A stretch of 64,000 nt of DNA. Origin: Archilochus colubris. Its lineage: Eukaryota > Chordata > Aves > Apodiformes > Trochilidae. This document shows positions 46,501 through 57,900 of the stretch, piece by piece; the first letter of the stretch is position 1, and every line of letters starts with the position of its first letter. The stretch spans positions 33,878,874 to 33,942,873 of the forward strand of contig CM041090.1 in NCBI GenBank assembly GCA_023079485.1, read 5' to 3'. Both the position numbers and the translations under genes were made by a program. The notes under the pieces are model-generated. The model worked only from the letters and a program-made list of their open reading frames with translations, was not told the origin of the DNA and ran no database searches.

Positions 46501-49500
46501 CTTAGGTTCTTGAACAAGAGGTAGTTGCATCTCTAGAAATCCTTAATAAAAAAGCAGTAAAAAGCTGTTTTAGGAAACACTAATACTGAAAACCCAATAT
46601 TTCTATACATCAGTGGTCAATATTCATAGAGGGTTTATACTTAGCTTCTCAGATGGCACTTGTGTTGTTCATACACAAAGTTCCATGTAGAGAGACCACT
46701 TAGAGCACTGGAAGTTCTTAGGCCTGATCTGAACAATTACTTTGTTAGCCTAGGGGGCAGAAGAGGCTCACCCACTGCTAGCAGCTTCCAATCCCATAGA
46801 CATGAACTAGTGGCTGTACTTCTGGCCAACATGAACTGATGTATGGTCTTCCCTTTCAGTTTAACCTATAGCAGTTTACCCAAACTCAGGTGCAGGTTGT
46901 GAAATTATTTTGCCCTGCAAGTGATTTTGTGCTCAAAACTGGTAGTGGACAATGTAGATAGCTTTTGAAAACACTATTTTCAAAATACAGCTAATTGTGC
47001 ATATCAGCAGTAATGGCATCCTCATAAGATAGGAAAGTCTATGCTATAAAAGAATTTATATTTTTTTTTTTGCTAGCTGATTTTTTTATGGTTTCCTTCA
47101 TTGATAAAAATTTACCTAAGGGTGATTCTAGATTTTGCATTACTTTAATTTTAAAGGTGTTCATAGAATCCAGCAATTTGTACTGGTGGTTGATGAGTGC
47201 TGCTGACCATCTCACTAATTAGTTTTTGTTCTATCTCTGTCTGATACAGAGACCAGCATTTTACCTTTCCCTTTAGATTACATGTCTTCACATCATCCTT
47301 TTGGTGTTCTCAGACAGACATAGCTTTCAGTTTTACTGGTATCTGGAATACCAGTAAAGGGAATGCATTTTGCACTGATTTCTCCAAGAATGGCTGGCAA
47401 ATTTGTGGTATCTACTATTTGAACTAATTTCTTTCTTATTTGTGACAAATTTGGGTGCCAGTGGGTGGAGGTGTATCAGTATTTGAAGCTGGAGTAGTGT
47501 TCTTCCTTTTCACCTTTTATTGGACACAGGGATATGATTCACCTGAAAAAAAAATAAGTATAATATCTAATTGCCTGAACTAACTTAACTAACTTTATGG
47601 TTAGTGCAGACAAATGGCTATTCTCAGATGTGATTCATCTCATCATCTTAAGATAGTTTTCTGAAGCAGGTGAAACTTACTCTACCCCAAAAGTACATGC
47701 TTCTCTTAGTTTGCTAGAAGGTGGAGCAGCATCAGTAAATCAGCCATGAGACCATTGTGGATTATGGTGACTTGAAACCCTGTGTGAGTCTCCCTGTGGT
47801 CTTAGTCCAACACAAACCCTCTTGCTGTACACAGCTTCTCAGCTCTGTTGGTTAGATCCATGTTGTTCCTCAGCTGCAAGGTTTTTATGAATCACCTTTT
47901 TTCTTGCTTCATGGAGTACAGCAGGAAGCAATTTTTAGAACAACAGGCACTAAAATTAGAAATGATTCAGTGACACTTTTATAGTAGCTTCATGCAGAAG
48001 TACTTGTTCTGTAGTAGTTTAACCTTCACAGTATCATAAAACAGCTGTAGAGCTGTTTTTGGTGTCAAGATTAAATAAATTCATAATAATGTTTAGTCAC
48101 CACATTTCATGAGTGCTACACAGAGCTATTTTTGCTGGTAGCTTGCTTTCTGCCCAGCTAAGAGATCAGGATGGGGAGAACTGGCCTCAAACCAAAAGCC
48201 CCAACTGGTTTTTTTGGTTGTGGATTTTTGTTTGGTAATCCTTTTCCAAGGAACAGTGAGCATAGTTGATCTGGATTAATACCTAATATTTAGTACATTG
48301 GTTCTTTTTTTAATTTGAGCAATTTTTTTATCCACTGTATCAAAAATCATCTTTTCTGAGTCTTGCAGCATAGCCAACCTTGTGAACCTGTTCAGTATCA
48401 GTGGTTCATTAATTGCTTTGGTACTTTCATACCAAGTACCTTGTTAGCTTGTTCTCTTTGATGTTTCTTGCCCCAAAGGCTCCAGCTTCAGGACTCGTGA
48501 TTTAATGATAACTGAGAATCTTTATTTAAGACAGTTTATAGCTCTCATAGTGGCAGAAGTGTTTGAAATAGTAATCTGATGGAGAAATGCTCAGAAACTG
48601 GTAAACAAATGGAATCAAAGCCATTTTTACTCTTGTGATTTTTGTTATAGGGTGGGGATGAATGATTCATTATTTCCTCTTTTTTCCCCCTTTATTTTCT
48701 TAATGCTTGGAATTGGCAATACTGCATTGTAACATGCCTCTGAAGATGTTCTGTATGAATATGACATCCAAACAGAAAGCCAAATCTTTTCTCTTTCATG
48801 TAAGCTTAAAACCAGGAAAACCAGTTGTTTGTGTGCAGTGATGGAACAGAATAAACAGAAGATGCTGAAATTGCTACAATGATCTGTGCATTTGTCATTA
48901 CAGGTAAAACCAGTAATTGCCAATCCCAAATGCTGTCTGGCCCCACCTGTGTTTTGCTGATCTTATTCCTGGGTCAGAAAGCTTGTGAACCTGATTGGTG
49001 CATGGAAAAATTACTTTTGGTGGGCTGCTGAGAAGGGCAGATTAAATTCTGGCAGCAAGAGATCTGGAAAGAGGTTCCTTTGGTGTCTGTGGCATGGGAG
49101 ACAGACTTCATAACCACCTGACTCCCTTCAAGGGAGGATCTGGAGTGTGAAGGAGTGGTTCTCTGCACAGTAGCCTGTGTCTTGCAGAGTCTTGAGCTTC
49201 CCCCTGATTTTTTCCTCTTGCAATAAGCATCTTCCTGAGGAGTATGCTGACTTTCATGGATCACATTCCTGGGCACCTTGATCTCCCCCACTGATGGATT
49301 GGGATCTAAAAAGTTATTTAGAATTTGAAGGAGAAAGTCTGACAGGATTTTGATTCCAGAATGTTCCTTCCATTCCCATTGCAGCCTGTCACACTGCTAA
49401 CATTCAGGCCGTGCTCACAGTCACACAGCTTGATGTGGACTTTGCAGAGCTGTGCAGGTCTCTTTGGGTACCACTGCTGGCTTCCTACCTCAGAAGTGCA

Positions 49501-52500
49501 TTGCCAAATGCTGAAGTCAAAGTGTTGGCATCCCAGGATTCCTCTAACCAGATTCAGATGCAAAACTGTAAAAGGCAGTTTTGTGCTCATGTCAAATTAA
49601 AGAATAGTGTTTTATTGTTTTCATAAACTCAAAGTTTATAAGGTCAGAAGAGGATATTCACATGACACTAATTTTAGATGTCATGTGCGAGAGGCTTATC
49701 TTCCCTGACATCTCCAAAGGGAGGACAGAGGAGTGGAGTGAGGCACTTCTGGGCAGAAGCCCCTTTGCTGCAGAGAAACCATGGAAGACAGGCTTCAACA
49801 TATGTGAGGAGGCAGTGTGAATGTCTTCCATTGGGATAAGCTGGTTCCCTCACTTGCATAACACTTGTAATAGAATGTCCCTGGAATATTTATGGTTTGG
49901 AGTGGAACATATCTTTTACAAAGCCATGTGGTCCAATTGAAAAAAATAAGGCAATTTCCCAACTCTAAAATAAACAGGAGATTCATCACATGTAATAATG
50001 TTGTTCATGTCTTGCCTCTGTTTTTCTTTCCCTAGTAAATACAAACATATTTTTACTGGCTCTTCTGATACATTCAATTTTGTAATAAGAGTTTAAAGAA
50101 AAAGCAGAGTGACCACACTCCTTTGAAAAGAGGCACTGGATTTTTATGTTTGTACAGACTGTGTATTAAATATCTAATATTCCAAAAGAGGCCAGCACCT
50201 TGCAAAGCCATGTATTCCCAGCCCCAAAGCCTAAACTTGGCTTCAAAATCCATATTTAAACTTATTTGTAAGTGGTCTAGAAAGTCAACATGTAAGATAC
50301 TGCATGTTTCAGCCAGTTGGCATCCAGGAACATGGACATTGCCAGTACTGACTTGCTGCCCAATACTCATCACACCTGGGCTGGTGTCAGTCAGAACCCA
50401 CACAGCTGTGACTTTAGGTGCTATTTAGTGATACCGTAGGGATCAGTGAACAGTGTTTCCATCATAGAAGTTCCAGCCTGTGGATTTGGCTCCATGAAGC
50501 TGTGAATTATGATTACTTGTTATTTATTAACCAACCAAAGCAAATGCTAATTTATTAGCATAAAACTGTATTTTTTTTACAGAAAGAAAGATAACTAACC
50601 TGGCTTCAAGTGGCTTCCTACTGAGAACAAGTATGAATAGTCTTCCATGTACTATTAATTCCAGAAGGAACATAGATTTAGATTATAGTTAGCTATTATA
50701 TAGTATTTCTTGAGAAAATTTCTGACTTTAGTAGTAATAAAAATGTTGCTGCCTGTTTTCCTTTAAGAGCTGACTTTGCAGCCCAGCTAACCCTTGTACA
50801 AGAGCTAGCCTTTACTGCTGGTAGCAACTGCTCAGTCCTGGGACAGAAGATCATTCAGAGATGTGAGGAAACACCTCTGGGACCTATGTGCTTGTAATTT
50901 TTTTGCCATATTTAGCCATACCAGCATTAATATAACTGAGGCATTTAAGCCAAAATAATACTGTGAGTGGCCATAATTGTAACAGCAAACTGTCCACTCC
51001 CATGTCCCTCTGTTTCATGTGGGGGGTGTTAGTTAAAAAAAAAAAAGAAGGAAAAAAAGAAAAAAAGGTACAGGATCCTTTCTTTGGTGGCAGCATGTAC
51101 CATGTCACCCTATGTATCCAACCTGTAGAGAGTACAGAGCTGCAGAAATCCCAGTGGCTTTGGCTTTAAGCCTGGTGGCTTCACTCCTTCATTTTGGGTG
51201 TTATCAGTCATGGGTTTGGGGTCACTTGGTGTTGACAAAATGGAAGGTAAATCTTTGCAAAGATTAGTTCAAGTAGTATAGTTGAAGTTTTTGGTACTGC
51301 TGTCACCATCCCTATAGCTGTGAATTTGACTTCTGAGTGGTTGGGAATCTGGGGTAAGTACTTGCAACCTTCTATAAACTGAAGATATTGCTGACTGTGC
51401 AGTGGAAACAGAACAACTCCTATTAAGGAGCTGCAAATAATAGGGGCCAGAAGAGCTGCTGTGTTGCCAGAGGAGCTGGGAGCTCCTGCTGTTCATGCAG
51501 TGTAGGAATGGTGGAGAGGTGGTGGGTGGATGGGGCATCTGCTGCAGGATCAGTGTGGGGAGGTGCTGGCCTTGGAAAGCAGTCAACCAGTGTGCTCATT
51601 GTACTAGGATCATGCTTCTGGCTGGGTTTGGTAAAAAAGGTGAGTTGAAAGGAAGGCAAGAAGGTGATGGGTGCTCTGGTGGGAGAGGGAGGATTAGGAT
51701 GAATGAGTTAGGAAAAGGGTAGAAAAGAGGTAGTCTTAGGTATTAGCTTACTTTGAGGTGTTTTTTCTTTTTCAATGAAGTTTTGCCTCTTTACCTATGT
51801 CCCAGTGGGGTATCTGCCTCTGTGTGGGAGTGCTACTTTTCCTGGCCTTTTCTTAGCCTTCTCCTGCCCTCCCTATTTCCCTCTCTTTCGTCTTCATGCA
51901 TCTTCCTGACTTCATTTCCAAAATCCTCTTTGACCTCCTCTTCCATTCACAGCGGCAAGAAGGCTCTTTAGAGGAGAAAGTAATCTTAGTTGCTCAAAGA
52001 TGTTGCTAGTTTTTCCAGGTAAATCCCTGTTAAAGTTTAGTTAGCAGAATCAGTGAACCAGGAACATTGCCTCTCCCAGTTATTGTTTTAGTCTTCTGAA
52101 GATGTTTCTGAATTCTTTCCTCCCTCACTGGAAGCAAACTCTTCCTTTGTTTGAATGATCAATTTGCATCTGGTGTGTGATGGACTGTTTTGGCTTGATG
52201 TGTGTCAGCAGGGATGGCTTCTCAGCTATGCAGGCAAAGCAGCCAAATTTTAATACATTGCTTTATAAACAAGGCCATGGGCCAGGTGTCTTCTGCAATT
52301 ACAAGGAGAAATAGTGGGGGAGAGTTTCTGGCTTGGTGTCCCTACTGTTGTGGGGTAAATGTGCCTGTATGGGAGAGACAAAGAGATAGTCTCTTTTTTT
52401 CTCAGCAGGATCTGTGGCTTCTGGCCTGGCCTTCTAGAGCTCTGGCAAAGGGAATAGAGGCATTGGTGCCCATGGTCATTTTGCCACGTCTTGCTGACTG

Positions 52501-53050
52501 CTGCTCTAGACAACTGCTGACTTTGCCAGGAGCTGGAGATGCTCTTTGTTTCCTCCGTGTTTGTTGCTGACCAATTCAGGATGGCCTAGATATACAAATG
52601 CAAGAAGGTTGTTAAGCCCATAGCAGCCCCATGTACCAGGAAAGTGGTTGTAGCTTGCAAATATCTGGGTATGAGTGGGTACAGAGGGAGTGCTTTTCCA
52701 GTTTAGCAAACCATTTGTACTTTTAAGTGTCATATTATGCAAGAACCTGTCATCACTTTTTGTGTCATAGGCTCTTCAGCAATGTTTTCCATGTGCAAGA
52801 TTGATGCTCTCACACCCCCTTTCTGCCTCGTTTCACAGAAAACTGTATTCATTCTCCTTTGCCTTCTCAGGCTGTCAGTGCCCTGATACTGGTGCAGCTC
52901 TTCATCCTTTCCTAGGACAGAGAATAAACCGTACACGGCCAAACTCCAGTGCAGAAGTTGAGTAACTCGCAAAAGGCTTTCAGAAGAAGAGCAGTGCATC
53001 TGTTGGCCAAGACATGTGATTTTTAAACTTCCTTTGTAAAGCACTTTTAA
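43591..53050. other. Intergenic region between the miR-203 island and the 53-kb CpG segment
   Basis: AT-rich, largely unique sequence. No CR1 with an intact end, tRNA-like gene or protein-like open frame was recognised. It contains an 11-bp perfect hairpin (47332-47358), an ACAA repeat near 45825-45840 and A-rich runs near 51036-51067. It may hold the 3' part of the pri-miR-203 transcript, but no exon border could be supported. Confidence 0.7.
47332..47358. repeat. Perfect 11-bp inverted repeat, 5-base loop
   Basis: TTTACTGGTAT (47332-47342), loop ctgga, ATACCAGTAAA (47348-47358). A T-G wobble pair can extend the stem by one. Function unknown. Confidence 0.88.
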
Positions 53051-53371
53051 GCGGAATGAGTTCAGGGAGCGGGGAGGGAGGGCGGGGAAGAGAAGCGAAC
53101 CCCCATGGTCCCCTGATGGGTTTGTTTCTGATCGTCTGCGTTTCACTGGGACTTTATCCTTATGTGCAAGAGGGCGTGGCTCAATGCCAGCAGTTGCAGG
53201 TATCCATCCCCTGCTCCTCTCCACTTCAGGCACTCTGGGCCGCCGGGTTTCCCGCCCTGCCGGTACCGGACCTGCAGTTCAGGTGCGCACCGGGTCCGGC
53301 GGCGGGTAGGTGGGGGGGGAAGAGGGGGAGAGGAGCGGGGCCACGGGAGCGCGCGGACGCCGGGCCCTTCT

Positions 53372-53435
53372 TGTCGCAGCAGCGCCATCTTCCGGGCGGT
53401 TCCTGTCGCAACAGCGCCATCTGCCGGGCGCCTGG
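53372..53435 (-). repeat. 32-base tandem duplication with CTCF/YY1-like motif
   Basis: Copy 1 starts TGTCGCAGCAGCGCCATCTT, copy 2 TGTCGCAACAGCGCCATCTG. On the minus strand copy 2 reads CCGGCAGATGGCGC (53414-53427), one mismatch from the CTCF core CCASYAGRKGGCRS. Copy 1 reads CCGGAAGATGGCGC (53382-53395), closer to YY1 (AAGATGGCG) adjacent to an ETS-type GGAA. Confidence 0.7.
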
Positions 53436-53471
53436 GGCAGCGTTCTGCGGGGCGGCTCCGGCAGCGCGGCG

Positions 53472-53525
53472 GCTGCTGGTGGTGCTGGTGCTGCTGGTGG
53501 TGCTGGTGCTGCTGGTGGTGCTGGT
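53472..53525. repeat. 18-bp VNTR, three perfect copies
   Basis: Unit GCTGCTGGTGGTGCTGGT occurs three times without change, followed by a partial copy to about 53540. It encodes only low-complexity peptides in any frame. Confidence 0.95.
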
Positions 53526-54727
53526 GCTGGTGCTGCTGGGGGGCTGGTAAATGGTCCCTGCCTTGTGTTTGGCTACCCAAGGCCTGGGGTGTGAGCTCCT
53601 CCGGTGTAGTTCTCAGGATCGCCGGTATTTTTTTCCCTGCCTGTTGCTGCAAGTGGAATCTGCTCTGCGGAGCCACGAGGCTGTTGGAAAATCACCACCT
53701 GGTTTGGTCTTGGTCTCTTACTGATTGAGCAGCCCCATTTTAGTTGAGATGCAATTTTTCTCTTTCCAATCAAATACGTTTTAAAACAAAATAATTTAGA
53801 AAATTGAGTCTTTCTGCTTAGTTGAAGGATTAGTAAGGCACTCAGCTTTGGCTGGGGCAGTAAGAAAAATGCACTAAAGACCCAATGGGGTGAAGAAAAT
53901 AAAACAGCTTCTCCTCCAGTAAAACAAGGCATTGATGAGTTCAGAGGAGATACAAGAAATGGCCACACTGAACTCCCTGGAGAATGTTTTCAAACTTTGT
54001 TCCTCACAATATAATCTTCATTCTGCAGAGGTGGACAAGGGAGGCGAGGAGGCTGTGCTACAGGGCTCTCAATATGTCACCAAAGCTGTAAAGGTTTCTG
54101 CTGTGTGTGGCCAGCAAAGCTGATTTTTTTCTGCTTCAACTTCTTGGATATTTTCATGTTTGTTGTGATATTTTACCTTTGATGAAAAAATGGCTCTGTA
54201 GAACTTGGTGGCTGATTTTTGAATGAGTCGTTTGTCACAAGGCAGTGTCCCTGGGAAGGCCTCCACATGGACCTTACTGAAGAGATGGGGGAACTATTTG
54301 ATGACAGCTACGAGCCAGGGCTGGTCTGTTCCTTTTCTCTTTGCCCTCCCACACCCACGAAGTCTCCCTTAGGTCTTGTTTGCTGCCCATGGCTCTCGCA
54401 GCTCCTGGGGGAAAGAGGAAGAGGAGGACGCTCGATTGATTCTGATAGATGCCCTTACAGCTGGGTGAATTTTGTGCATGGCACCTTGCTGGCACGGCAG
54501 CAGCAGGGGGGTTGCTACCTTGTTTAAGGCACAGGTCATTTTTATTGCTTCTCACGCTGTTTGTGTGGGCCCGGTAGCACAAACCTGTCCCGGGAGAGCA
54601 CATGCTCCTGCAGGAGCATCCCTGACCACCCACCCACCCCTTCGCAGCCCATGCGATCCCTCTGCCGAAGCCACAAGACGACTAAAACACACACACACAC
54701 AGCCTGCGGCTGCCAGGAGCATATTTC

Positions 54728-54990
54728 TTTTTTTTTTTTTTTTTTTTTTCCCCCCCCCAAGATCTTCCCCACACGTGCAGCGGCAGCGCCCTTGGACAGG
54801 AGGCGGCGGCTGCTCTGGAGCCGCGGCGGGAGCGGTGCCGCTGTCCAGGGTACTGCACCCGCCGCTCCCGCCGCTCCCGCCGCTCCCGCCTCCCTGCTCA
54901 CACCGATCCAGCCCCGAGAGGCGCAGCGGCATCCCCGCGCCCTGACAGCACCTAAAGGGGCCCAGGCTTCGTCCCCTTTGTCGCCCCCCC
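54728..54990. promoter_or_regulatory. CpG-rich segment with T22C9 edge and 9-bp repeats
   Basis: A T22 run (54728-54749) passes directly into C9 (54750-54758), followed by about 230 bases of CpG-rich DNA. Three perfect CCCGCCGCT units plus one degenerate unit lie at 54858-54893. An ACAC run lies just upstream (about 54688-54701). No gene is recognised. It may be a regulatory CpG island. Confidence 0.4.
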
Positions 54991-57900
54991 ACCCCGTCCA
55001 CCCCCGGTACTTCAAAGGAAACGGTGATTCTAACCAGGGCTCGAAAAAAGTAATCCTCACTCCCACGCCTCCCTTTAAAAGCCACGAAACCAAATATTAA
55101 AAAGGAGGCAGGGCTGGGGGAATTTTTGGTTGTTGTTTTTTTTTGGTTGGTTGGTTGATTTGGGTTTTTTTTCCCGTTTTTCCTATGGGGTGCTGCTCCT
55201 GAAATGCATATGGGCAAAGGTAATTGAAAGAGTATTAGAACCACAGATCTGCAGGGCAAGCAGGACACTAATGCACCTGGGTAAACTGTTTCACAGAGGA
55301 GATGGTAGCTGGGGCTGGAGATATAAGAAACACCTAGACAAGCGAGTGAGGGTTAAACAGGCATGATTAGGGTGACAAGAAATTAAATGGGAGACCATGG
55401 ACTGCATACTGTCTATCTTTATGGCTTGCAAATTAGAATGGAAATTAAAAAGCTTGAACACAGAGATCCCCACGCCTCCCAGACACGGGCAACTGAGCAA
55501 AAGATTGTCTGCAACTGTATTCCATTAAGTGGTGTCAGGCTTTCCTTCCCCTGACCTTCACCAGTTGTTTACAGGAGAGCTTTCGATCTCCCCTCGGAGA
55601 GCAGGGTCATGAAGAGGCAAGGAACGGAGCCAGAGGAGGTGCGAGATCAGCTCTGAGCTGCCAAGCTCAGGCAGTGACATCAAGATGTTTTACTCAGCCC
55701 TCCCCTATTAGGCAGGTCACGACCTGGGACTTGCTTAAGCCTCTGCTTTGCTCCAGGCTTGTGAAATCCACTCTGCGGCCTGAATTGCCTCAGGTGTGGG
55801 TGGTACACAGTTTTGGCACGGCAGGGAGCCCTGTTACTGTGGTGGGATCCTGCAGGCTGGATCCTCCAAGATCACAAGAGTGGCAAGGAAGCACAAGAGA
55901 AAAGAGCAGAGGGCAGAGCCCCAGTGTTGCAGGAAAGAGGCACCCAGACACAGAGCTGGAAGGGGAGGTGCCCAGAGGCAGGACAGAGTTGGCCAGCCCA
56001 GCTCACCTGGGGAACAGAAGAGAATCTGCCCTGGGGGTGAATTTGGTCACTGTTCTCCCCGTGTCATTTCCAGCCCTTCTGGTGCAGACGCATCCCACCC
56101 ATGGATCCACTGCAGAGCCGGTATTTTCCTTACCGCAGCCCTCAGGTTGCAGCTGGTAACTGAGAGAGGGACGGGTGATTCTCTGGGTGCCCCCCCTTCC
56201 CCCCCTCGGACCTCAGAGGTGTCTCAGGCAGTTGGTGACTGGGGGGTCACCCCGAGAGCACCCCGAGATCTTCAAGGTGGCCGGGTGACCACATCCCCAT
56301 CTGCGTGTGAACTCGCACGGGGCAGGGGGTGGGGGCGAGGGTGGGAGGGAAGGGGAAGGAGGGGGGCAGGGGGGCGATGTTTGCTTTTCAGGCCGGTTTC
56401 ACCGATACGATCGTTATTTTCTCCTCAGTCTGCAAGGGCTGAAGTTTCCCTTGATGGTCTCAACCACCTGCCCCGCAAATCGATTAAACCCAGCGCCGGC
56501 AACCAGGCCTGATCAAATTAAAGGACAGACCACACAGCTAACAAACAAACAAACAAACCCCAAACAAACAGGCGCCCCCGCGGCTCCCAGGGCGCCCCCC
56601 CCCGCTCCCCTCCCCGCAGCCTGAGGTGGGGAGCTCCCGACAACGCCCCGAAACCTACAGCTCCCCACGGGGAGACCAGCTCCCCCCCTTTACCTTGCCA
56701 CGGGGAGCAAATCTGGACCCCCCCTGCGTAGCTTTCCCCAGCTTCCCTCCAGTGGTGTGCGCTATTCCGGGGGCTCCCCGCCGCGACGGGACTAGGGGAA
56801 GCCGCCTCCCCCAGGGCAGTGGGAGGGAAGGGGGTGTCCTGCCAAGCGGTGCCCATGGGGCTTGCCTGTCCCCCCCTCCCAGGTTTGGGCTTGGGTTGCC
56901 CTCAGGGCCACCTTTGAAATGGGACATTCCCGCCTCCCTTGGCCGCCCTCCCAACCCACTCCGCCATCCATCTCTTTAAAGAACCACTAATTTATCGTGT
57001 TTTCCTAATTATGTTTTATTTAGCTATTCATGAGCTATTTGGTGTTCCAGTGTCTAGGGCTATTCCTGCTCTGCTTTCCTTTCTCTCACTCCCCCTCTTC
57101 CCTCACTTTGATGTCCTTTTGCATATTATACAAACAAGATCAAAAGCTACTTTTACCACCTCCGCCCACCTCACACAATATTTGTTAGGGGAGAAAGTGT
57201 GTTTCGGGTCCAAATCTGCCTTGTTAGAGAGAGCTACTACTTAGCTGAAACCTGGGAGGGAAGAGAGAGGAACAGGGAGGGAGCACACGACATCAAGTAC
57301 ATGAACTTTAAAGTGAGCCCTATTACCATGTTATTTAAAGGTCTGATTGTGTCAGGTATAATACTGAAGAAAAATGTTATGTCAGACAAAATGCTTATAT
57401 TTTCCTGCGGTATTAATGGGAAGCTTGCCCTGGGCTATTTCCCCATCTCAGAGGGCAGCAGATGCAGAAAGTCCTTGGGGAGTAGATCTTTGAAATTTCA
57501 TCAGCATTCATGGGTGACCTAGCCTTTTCAAACACAATGATAGACATGATAAATCATCTTTACAACGAATTCTAATTATCCTTTAGATGGCTGGGTTGCC
57601 TCTTGAAAAGCAGAAATCTAACACTTTTCCATATTGCTTCCAGATTTTGGTGGGGGTGTCAGAAGTCTTGTGCCATCCTTCTTCCCTGCAGCGGACCACA
57701 TTGCGTGACATTAGCCCTAAACCCCTGAGTGTGCAGAGTCAAACTACTCTATTAAGTTACATGCTTGCCTGTATTGAACTAAATTTAATTCCTTTTCCCT
57801 TTTACCCAATGAAATTATGTGGTGTGGTGTAAGATAGGATTAGAAGTATATCATTATAGCAATTAATACTATTATGGCTCCATGATTAGTGTGCTACATT

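Larger units (their letters stand above)
53060..53550. promoter_or_regulatory. CpG-rich segment with tandem CTCF/YY1-like sites
   Basis: An isolated GC/CpG-rich segment in a moderate background. It holds a 32-base direct repeat (53372-53435) carrying GCGCCATCT motifs and ends in an 18-bp VNTR. It could be an orphan CpG island: an enhancer, an insulator or the promoter of an unknown noncoding RNA. No TATA box and no coding exon were found. Open frames on both strands follow from the GCT/GGT repeats. Confidence 0.5.

Noticed and set aside
53056..53728. Several long open frames on both strands with Trp/Cys or Gln/His repeats
   Set aside because: They are produced by the GCT/GGT 18-bp VNTR and high GC. 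Opposite strands are open equally, which is the signature of repeat-driven frames.
53932..54123. 63-codon frame with protein-like start (SSEEIQEMATLNSLENVF)
   Set aside because: Slightly protein-like but isolated, with no splice sites or known relatives. Not strong enough to call.
54542..55268. Open frames of 157-238 codons around 54.5-55.3 kb
   Set aside because: They cross poly(T)/poly(C) and 9-bp repeats, and have no family resemblance on either strand.
55674..56512. 161- and 238-codon plus-strand frames
   Set aside because: GC-rich stretch with overlapping frames and no domain or splice context. Treated as compositional.
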